A stretch of DNA of 64,000 nucleotides from Cristatella mucedo (taxonomy: Eukaryota; Bryozoa; Phylactolaemata; Cristatellidae), in contig WPIO01000022.1 of the NCBI GenBank assembly GCA_009760855.2, positions 1,578,501 to 1,642,500 on the forward strand, given 5' to 3'. Made by a program: the position numbers and the translations under genes. The notes beneath the pieces were generated by a model, which worked only from the letters and a program-made list of their open reading frames with translations, was not told the origin of the DNA and made no database searches. Shown here piece after piece: positions 21,067 through 31,300 of this stretch (positions are counted from its first letter, which is position 1; each line of letters starts with the position of its first letter).

Positions 21067-24000
21067 CGCTCAGCACCTTCACACGTATCTGGTTCGCAGT
21101 CGCTCGTAGCCTTCACTTGCTGCTGCACCCTCTGCCTGCAGGAATTTAGCTCCCACGTCAAGAAGTCTGGAAGTAGCTTGCTGTCAAAGATGGCCGGGAC
21201 GTTGCATAGTGCCACTGCCACCACGACCTTGAAGAAGCAGGAGCCGTGGGATGCCGATCTGCAGGACTTTGCAGTGGCATTCGGTGAGAAAATGAGTAAT
21301 ATGGAGCGAGTGGCACAGCGCCTACTTCAAGAAGAATCCGGTAAGCGACCTGGTTTGTAAAGCACATCAAGCTCCACTGCAAAAACCGTGTAGTGCTCGT
21401 GCTATATATAGCCTACTGCTTGCTCAAACACAATATGGTGCCAACGAAACATAGGCCCCATCACCAAAAGATTTTGGTTTAGTGTGAGAAACAGTGAGAC
21501 GATTGAGAACCGCAGAGTAGGAGGGGTAAGAGCACAGTGGCGGAGCAAGGAGATCAGATAGTTAGGCTGGTGCAACAGAGTGCAGTGGCTGTGGGCCACA
21601 GATAGGATTTTGGTGTTGATTCGATGCTCGATGGGTAGCCAGTGTATCGTTACCAGGGACATGCGAGTTGATGCCAAAGCCAAGCAATGTCGAATATGTA
21701 ATTAGTTGTAGCTTTCACACTGACATCATAATCTAGTCCCACTCATTTTTGCACTGGCCTGCCATTTGCTATGCATTATTGTCGAGAGTAAAAATAAGCC
21801 CAAGTTGGGGCGGATTTGCAGAGGCAGCTACCATGTAATGTAATGTAATGTAATGTAATGTATCTCCGTCAGTAACTCCACAAAGTCATAAAGACCATGT
21901 GGGTGTTACGCAGGAGAGTTTTGTATAGCGCACTCACAGCCTAAGCGGCTTTCGGTACGCATTCGGTAGCCAACAGACTTCGTCTCACGCAACAAAGAGA
22001 AAGTGGGAAGCATAGCAGAGTTAGGAGAGCAGTTGAGGTAGTGAGTAGCATGGAACTAGCAGTTCAGGACCGCTGAAAAAGATGTGCCATAGTCGGCAGT
22101 TGGAGAGTAGATTTCGTTGCACAAGAATTGTAGAAGCAAGTTCCACAGTCTAGGACCTGCAGAGCTAAAGCTTCTGTCGCCAACTGTCTTTAACCGGAGG
22201 AATGGGACGGCTAATTTATTGTCCACACAGGACCTGAGGGCGCGAACAGGCTGAAACTGATGCAGCAGTTCAGCTAGGTATGAAGGAGCCAAGCCGTGGC
22301 GGGCCTTGTGGGTCAGCATAAGAACTTTGCTCTGTATCCTTTGCTGAACCGGCAACCATCCTAGCTCTTCCAGCAAAGGTGACACGTGCTCAAACCGCTG
22401 GGACTTGAAGACCAGCCTTGCAGCCATATTCATAGTCTGCTGTAGTGGCATAATAGCTTTCTTTGGTAGCCCAGCCAAAAGGGAATTACAATAATCAAGC
22501 CGAGACAGAACTAAAGAGCTAGTTAAATTTTTTACAAGCCACTGTGGGAGACAGCTTCTAATCTTGGATAGGGATCGGATGTGATTGCTAGCTGTAGAGG
22601 CAGTCTTCTGAATGAAGCTTTTGAAATTGAGGCAGCTGTCGAACACGACACCTGGATTACGAGCACGTGGTGACGGTCGCACAATAGCATCACCTATTAG
22701 AACAGCAAAGCCTTTCAATCAGGCCACACGTTTAGGGTGTCCTATGAGAAGCAGTTCGGTTTTATCGTCATTTAATTTCAGGAAGTTTTCCGACATCCAG
22801 GATCGAATATCGGCAAGGCAAGCATTCAGTTTCTCAGTTGCTGCAGCAGATTCCGACGGTTTAAATGACAAATACAACTGAGTATCGTCAGCATAGAAGT
22901 GATATCCTATTCCATGGGCCTTAATCACTTTTCCCAGAGGTTGTGTATAAATGGAGAACAGCAAGGGACCAAGTACAGACCCTTGAGGGACTCCACAGGC
23001 GACCCTTCTCGCGTGTGAGACCTGACCCCCACACGACACGGATTGAACACGATCAGACAAGTATGATTTAAACCACGCCAGTGCTTCGTCTGCCAGACCG
23101 ATCGTTGTTCTCAATCGTTCAAGCAGAACTTCGTGATCGATGGTGTCGAAGGCAGCAGACAGATCTAGCAGAGCTAGGGCAGTGACATTCCCGTCGTCGT
23201 TGCCACGTACAATGTCATTGTTAACACGGAGGAGAGCAGTTTCAGTAGAGTGCTGCCTCTTGAAACCTGATTGAAATGTTTCTGACATTCCATTATTTTC
23301 AATATGTTCAACTAGCTGCTTAGCAACAATTTTTTCAAGAATCTTTGGTAAGAACGGAAGAAGGGAAACTGGACGATAGTTTGCTAGGACCTCTGTGTCT
23401 AATCCAGGCTTTTTGAGGATAGGTCTAACGATTGCCGATTTGAAGGACTTGGGACGACCCCTTTTCCCAAAGAAGCATTACAAATCTTGGTTATGGCAGG
23501 GCTAAGTTGGTCTGCAAGTGAAGACCACAGAGATGAAGGTATAGGGTCTGCAGGAGACGAGCTCTTTTCGCTAGACCTTATTAAGGCAGCCACATCACAG
23601 GCAGAAACATCAGAGAACCTTCTAAGAAAGGTCACAGGTTGAGGAATGGCGATTGCTTTGGTCGGAGGGGGCTTAATGGACGTACGAATGTGCACAATTT
23701 TTTCAGTAAAGAAGGCAGAAAACTTTTCGGCTGAGCCCTTAATATCTGGGGAGTCAGACCTCACAGCATTGGCCAGTAAATGGTTTACTGTCTTATAAAT
23801 CTGTTTAGTGTCCGACTGGCAGGAATTCAGTTTTCTAATGAAAAAAGAAGCCCTGGCTTTTTTAAGCTTTCGGGTGTAAACTCGAAGGAAGTCTTTAAAA
23901 TTGACTAGGTCTGCCTCAGACCCCGATTTCTTGAAACGACGTTCCAGCCTGTGCTTAACACGGCGCATCTTAAGGAGTTTTTTTGTAAATTGAAAGCAAT

Positions 24001-27000
24001 CTCGTCGATTTTGAACACGGATAGAGCGAACGGGAGCATGCTTGTCAAGAGCACTCCTGAGTGTCATGTTCATCGCATCAGTGAGGGTATCGAGGCTGCC
24101 GGTCGAGTCTGAATGCAGATCAAGAAGGCCTGCATCACAAACAGATTTCAAAAACTTGTCCAAGTCAATGCTTTGTAAGTTACGTCGTTTGGCAAATTCG
24201 ACATTGCCCTGCACGTACGAGGGAGCAGGAACAGTAAACGAGACCGAACAATGATCTGAGAGGGTCAGTGGGCACACCACAAGGTCGGTGGGGAGGACAT
24301 CCTTAGTGATCACGAGATCTAGAATGTGGCCACCGACGTGGGTGCTATGATTAACGTGTTGGGCCAAACCAAGATTCTCCAGACACTCAAGAAATGAGCG
24401 GACCTGGCTGTTGCTAGGGTTGTCAACGTGAATATTGAAGTCTCCAACAATCAGTAGCGGCCTGTCACACACAAATATTTTAGTGAGGAACTCTGTCTCA
24501 GATGAAGACCTGATAGCAACCGATTCAAACGATGACCCATGCGAGAAACTGCACATTTTATAGCCAAACGATTCGCGAACAACAATTGCAACCCGCCACC
24601 AACCTTGTCAGAACGCATGGACTGATAGAATGAGAACCCGGGTGGGGTGATCTCGGAAATACAGCTACTGGAACAAGGCGTCATCCAGGTTTCGGTAAGC
24701 AGAAATGCATCTAGCTTCTCCTGGACCACCTGATCTCGGATAAGTAACCCCTCGGTTTTTAGCAAGCGGACATTTAGTAGGCGGAATTTAAGAGGCTGTA
24801 ACAACTGGGCGACGGTGATGAAGAGGCTCGTATTCTCTACCGTTTGCGTCCGGCCCGGCGGACGCTGGCTCGTCGAATTTGAATTGGACCTCGGTAACGG
24901 CCGTGGGACGACGTTTCACAACGTGCTGGGCTACAGCGGGTGGGCTACTACCGAAACAAGTACTATTTAGCGCTTTAAACTTATGAGTCGTAGGTTTGAT
25001 AGCCGAGCCGTTGTGGGCGAACGCAGGATGCAGGTAGGTTCTCACGGATCCGCCGGAGAAGGCCCGCCAGTAGGTATCGACTAATGGCGACATCGCACCT
25101 TATGCTAAGCAGGTCCTGTTTTGTGTAGCATATCCGAGGACAACTAATAAATAGTCACAGCGAAGATAGCAGCGGAATACCCGAAGGTATTATGGAGAAA
25201 TCAAGTAAAGGTCCACACCACGCTAGGAGTCGCCCGAGGCAGCTCTTTAGCGTGGGGAAGAATTGTTTCATTTTAAGCGCGATTGCATCCTTGGAGGCAC
25301 TGAAGATCAAGCACTTCGTCGTCGTCAGGTCGAGAGAGCCAGTCGAGCTTCGCCTTTGACGGTGAAGCTTCAGGCTCTGCGAATGGTGGCGCCCATATGT
25401 CCATTCTTAGACGGGCGATTCCGAAGGAGGCTACTGGGTGGCTTGCTTTGAGCATCGAGCTTCATCTAAATCGTGTTCCCTCAGAACGGAGAATGGCTAC
25501 ATTTTGATGGACCATGGAGCTAGCCTCAGTCTGAGCATCAAGTTATCGTACTGCAGCTTTAAGGTGTTTCTTTAGAGGGAGGCAGCAAATTTCTATACAG
25601 GGGCTACCTTAGGTTGTGATTATGTGTAGTGGCTTCCTAATAGCATGCCAGCGATCGTTGAAGCAGCCCCCATCGTACGCGCTTACATTGAATAGCAATC
25701 AATATCGCTCATACATAAAATAATATGCCCATGCACTCGTACTCATGCTTTCAGGTTGAATATTCCCTACTGCTTGCATGCACTCTTGTTTCTGGATATG
25801 GGCTGGACATGAACCGGTAGGATACTAGCTAATGCTAATCATAATAGTCCTTCGATTAGATACAAGCCGGGATAGTGACACACCCGGTTTCTAATAGCCA
25901 TCAGAAGCCCCTATTGATCTCCAATGACTGCCTTTGTCCAGCTGATTAGGTTGCCCACTGTTCTGAGTCAGCCTGCCGGTCAGGAGCGTTTCCAATCTCA
26001 GGTTCCGGTTCTTCATACCGGCAGTGCCTGTCTTTGGATGACGCCTAGAAGAGGATTTCGGGCAGGCAGGGCTCGTTTTCCCCAGAGACTCGGGCTCTCT
26101 GCAAAATGGTGCACAGCCTTTTTTTCCTCTACGGTCTGCAAAGCCCCTCTACATGGCACTCCTATCGGGCAAGCTGAATCGAGATCTGCTGCCTGCCAGA
26201 GCTACAGGGCCTCCAAGCTGCAGCAGGATACGGAAAAAAGGCGTTTCGTGCAGTACCACTTCTTCAGCCTGCCAGCTCGGAGGTAGCCCCCCCCCAGGGT
26301 GTAGGTTGTCGAAACCACGTGGAATCCTTCGGTTGAGATGGCAAGGGAAAAACCTAACTTTTAAAAATGAGCCCGGAAGGCTGTTAGCCGGCCAAGACCT
26401 GCCACTGGTACTAACAATAGCGAGACGTCGAAGAATGTTCGAGTGCACTCACTCGTATCATTCCTGGTTGTTCCGCGGTGATGATGCCCGATCGGGCGTC
26501 TCGTGTACCCCGAAAGCCTTAAGGGGGGGCTATTTGACTTCGAGCTAGCGATTCCCGAGCACCCGAGGCTGTAAACCTTCAGTTCGTCATGGAGCCGTTT
26601 GTAAATCTGGTAAATGCTGTGGACTTCCTCACTCGAAAAAAGCACTTGCACACATCGAATTGACTTTGCATGCAACAAAAAATTCTTTATTTTAGTGACA
26701 ATCAATTGTATCACGAAGTGTATGATATTAGAGTCTTAGCAAACAAATTATGCCAAAATTGGCCATGCCAGCATATCTCCTGTTGAATCAGCTCGAAATC
26801 TAGGTGTCATATTCCAAAGCGACCTCTCGTTAGACGACCATATCAGCTCCACAGTCAAATCTGCCTATTTTCAGCTTCATAACATTGCTAAAATTCGGGC
26901 TTGTTTAGATAAGGATACCACGTTCAAGTTGGTCCATGCATTCGTGACCTCCCGTCTCGATTTGTGCAACTCACTGCTTACTGGCCTACCGGCATGTGCG

Positions 27001-28343
27001 ATCAGGCGATTGCAGCTGGTGCAAAACTGCACAGCTAGGCTTGTCTGTCGCGAGCGTCGCAGTTGCCACATTACACCACTTCTGGCCGACCTGCACTGGC
27101 TACCAGTCAAGCAACGGATTGACTTCAAGGTTTTGTCGCTCACTTTTAGGTCACTTCATTCTTTGGCTCCAGCCTATCTCTCAGATCTACTCCCCCATCA
27201 GGCCAAGCATCGTACGACCCGCTTTTCGGAATCCAACAGCCTATAAATACCTCGTACAAACCTCAAATCCTTTGGAGACCGTGCATTTAGTTCATATGCT
27301 CTCAAAGCCTGGAACTCCCTCCCGACCTGCGTCAGAACATCCCTCGACCTGACCACATTTAAAAAGAGCTTGAAAACACACCTATTTAGGATAGCATTTA
27401 GTGGGTCCCTGTGATTCGTCCTTGATGTGCTTATGCGTGCTGACACTGTGCATGCTGCCACTAACCACATTTGCATGCTAACCCTGTGCATGTCACCCCT
27501 GACCATGTTATTCATTTCGTTTGTTTTTCAAGCATGATTTTACTTACCATTCAATTGCATTTCCCTTTGCAGCAAATGTAAAGTGCCTAGAAAGAGATTA
27601 AGTTCTCTGGGGGTGCTTTATCAAGTGCATTATTATTATTATTATTATTATTGAAACTGCATGGATAATGTCTTCGCAGATCGACTGCTCTCCACATCGG
27701 TGTGGTCGTGTCAGTACGACGTGTGCCTGCCCAACAGATAAAGAAAGTGGAGTTCAACTCTTTGATGACACGACCCAGCCAGTTAACAATATGACTTTAC
27801 TGTAGTGGGCAGTCACTGGATTATATATTCTTGGGGCACTTGCCAACGTGGCACAGCTGGATTACCATTTAATAATGAGCGATGCTATGTAGGATTCTAG
27901 CCTAATATCCAGTGCTTGCATGAAGGAAGTACAATGCCAAACCTTCTGCAACAAAGTTCGATGTGTGATGGCTACACATCTTCATTCAGGCATCCTATGG
28001 TTTAGCACCGACAGCTATGAATTATAATTTCGTGAGAGCCGTTAATGCTGAGCAAACACAGATATAAAAAATAACTCATTTGTATCGTGCCCCAAGAGAA
28101 CTTAATCTCTATACAGGCGCTTCACATGTGCCTCGGGGCTTGAGCCCACGACCTCAGCCAGACCTTGGTCGGGGCGAGCACCTTACCGCTGACCCAATCC
28201 AGCTTGACAAGTAAACGTCTTACCTGTGCGTGAAAACAAAAAAAGTATATTCCTATATGTATATACATACATACATACATACATACATACATACATACAT
28301 ACATACATACATACATACATACATACATACATACATACATACA

Positions 28344-28374
<31 letters not shown>

Positions 28375-31300
28375 TTTATACTCATCTTTTGATCTAACTT
28401 ATTCGATTTATAACCGCATGGTTAGTAATGTGGTATTAGTAATAATAATTATTGTCATCCTACTGAGTAACAGGACGATCAGCCGTAATGATGGATTTTA
28501 TAAGGCAAACGTTACTATATGGATATTTGGTCGCTCATTGTAATTCAAGCTCAGTGCTTCAAGCCCGCCAAAAAATTTACGGACCTGACTGTTGATTGTG
28601 AGAACGTTTTGCCGCAGATTACGCCGTCGCGCTGCGGGAATGGGCGGGCAGCTTTGAGACGTGGTCCAAGGATGAGGACAAGCTGCAGCAGGCGCTGAAA
28701 GCCATGGGGCAGGCCACCGCTTCTGCAGCTAAAGCACAGGAAGCCACGGTGAGCTTGCAGCGACTCCCTGTGTGCCCCCTCCCCTCGTGGTTGAGTGTGT
28801 ATGTGCATGTCTATGATGCTCCGGCGTCGTCAGTGTCGCTCAATGTCGAGCACTCGCTCGATGCCCTCGTTAGCACTCGCATGGTTGCCGCTGCATGCTT
28901 TGGCGTCAGCATTAGGCTGCCGCATTAGGCTGCTCGGGCTCTGCAAGGTGAGGCAGCCTCCTCGATCGGTCCTTGCTCAGCTCTGATGCCGCTCAGCGCT
29001 CTTGCAGAGAGAGGAGTCGCCGGTGCACGTTCTGCTTCCCATGAAAGAGTACATACAATTTGCCGAGATAATCAAGGTGAGAGTGTCGTTCTCTCGCTGC
29101 GCTGCTGCTGCTGCGTACGAAGCAGTCTTTGCACACGAATTCCAGCCATGTTTGCAAGAGCCGCCGTTTGGACCTGTGTGTCGTGCTAAGAAGGCAGCTG
29201 CTGCTGCTGCCACTTTTGCAGGGAGTGCTGAAGCACAGGCACACGCAGCAGGCTGAAGTTGAGGCGCTGTCTGAAGAGTTGTTCAAGAAAAGACAGGCAT
29301 GTTGCTTCGACTGTTGTTCCTTGGCCCCATTTTTTCTTAGTATGTTAAGATAAGTGCATGGCATCAGTAGTCCATCGAATGTCGTGGTGGTAGTGTGCTC
29401 ACATTTGCAAGTGAGTCTACTGCATATGAGTATGTCTTAATTCATTGCATAGTAGTCAGTGATCTGATGCGGTTCGAAAGGCTTTGTAACTAGCTATGTA
29501 TATTTACTATCCACCTCTGTATGTGTTTGTCTCAGTGTGTGACTTTTTGTGCCTATGCAGCAAATTTAAAGTGCCTAGAAAGAGATTGAGTTCTCTGAGG
29601 GTGCTTTATTAAGGGTTTGGTGCAGCGGTTAAGGTGCTTGCCCCGACCAAGGTCTGGCTGAGGTCGTGGGCTCGAGCCCCGAGGCATATGTGAAGTGCCT
29701 GAATAGAAATTAAGTTCTCTTGGGGCGTGATACGAATGAATCATTTTTTTATTTTAATTATTATAGTTATACAGATATTCCAGGCATGCAAGGTGCAGTC
29801 AGCTGAGAAATGCAAGTGAAATGGCAATAAGCCAGGCAGTGCACCGTGCTGCAACCACTACCCTTGTGGTCGGTGACTAGATTGGGTATCCACTGCAGGA
29901 CCACCACTAAGGGGCATCCATGCTCTCTGCTGGTCACTCCAAGATCAGTAATTTCAAAATAAGCAATGACCGAAGGCCGTCTGCCGTGGGACCTAATACT
30001 GTAAAAGTCTTGCATCGAGCAGGACTGCTTCTGCAACCTCTGAATTTATGCTCTTACTAGTTGATGTATCGAGACCACCGTCAATGTCATTGCTCTGTAA
30101 GTCTTGCTAATATAGACACAAATCCGAAACTCAAGGGATGTTGCTCAAATCGATTCAGTGTTAAGCATGTTACAATGGCAGCTTCATGTTGCCATCACAC
30201 TCATGTTGCCGCATTGCTGGAAGTTTTGCTCCATTTGGTGGCTAGCAGATGGAGATTAGAGAGTGTTTGTGTGGAAGTTCCTGCAGAATCAGATGCTTGG
30301 CCGAAATAAATATCACCAGTCGATTTTGATTTTCGCAGGTCCTCAAGAGAGGTTTGATTGTTGACTTTAGGTAGGTTTCATGTCCGCAAAGCAATCATCG
30401 GTTTCAAGCATACATCCCTCATCCAGGCTGTGGCCGGAAAAAAAGCATGTTGGCGTTGAAAATAAATGTTATGATGGGTTGGTATGTCAGCTGCACATCC
30501 GTTGTCTCACTAGACTGTTTGCGAAGCCTCCTGTATGCCTTTTGACTACTCCTCTAAAAGAACTTCCCCGATAGCATGCAACACTCGTGCAACTATAGTA
30601 GCCTGCAACTCATATGGATGTGCTTCACGGATGACCTTTTTGCAGCCATTAGGTTGTCTTGCGGGTTTTGGCAGAATGCATGGAGTATTGCTGCATGCTA
30701 GCACCTATAGACTTAGCAATAAGCTTATTCGAAATACCCTTTTTTGGCCTTTGACCCCTTAACAATCTATTTGTGCTTGCAAGCCAGCTGTAAACTTACT
30801 CTTTTTGTGTTCACCTGTTTGTCTCTGTTATTAATTCTTCATTACTGAAGAACATACAAGAGCTAGTTTCGATTTTAAAACTGCAGTATTAGCTATAAAA
30901 ATAGCATTGCGAGTGAGTGTACTTCTTGTGCAAGATCGCTGTGTCAAGCGTATGTTGATGGTGGTGAATTGACGGTCGACGCCATTTACTGTGTTGCAGC
31001 TTTTGGAAGGCGGCGAGTCGAGCACGATCGCGTCGTTCCTGGGCCGAAACCAGGAAGAAGCTCGGCAGAGCCGAGTGGCCAAGCTTGAGCAGCAAATCGC
31101 CGACGTGAGCGTCTACGGCTCGCACACTGTTGGCAGTTTGATATTTGACATGCTAGTTCTAAGCCTGCCTGCAATGATGCGACTGTCCCTTGTGTGTGGG
31201 ACATGCTTGTACAACCTCTTTCTCTCCCTGGGTGCTGCCTACTGTCTGGCTGTCTAAAATAAAGCATGCGTGTTGGAACATGGGCCATGGGGACGACTGA

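Noticed and set aside
20941-21360. Long Val-Cys repeat frame leading into the sorting nexin exon
   Set aside because: The Val-Cys part is the (GT)n array. Only 21142-21340 is a real exon, with a proper acceptor at 21141.
24042-24254. Plus-strand frame inside the LINE copy
   Set aside because: Antisense shadow of the LINE endonuclease-linker region.
28122-28385. Tyr-Met-Cys-Val repeat peptide
   Set aside because: Translation of the (ACAT)n microsatellite, not a gene.
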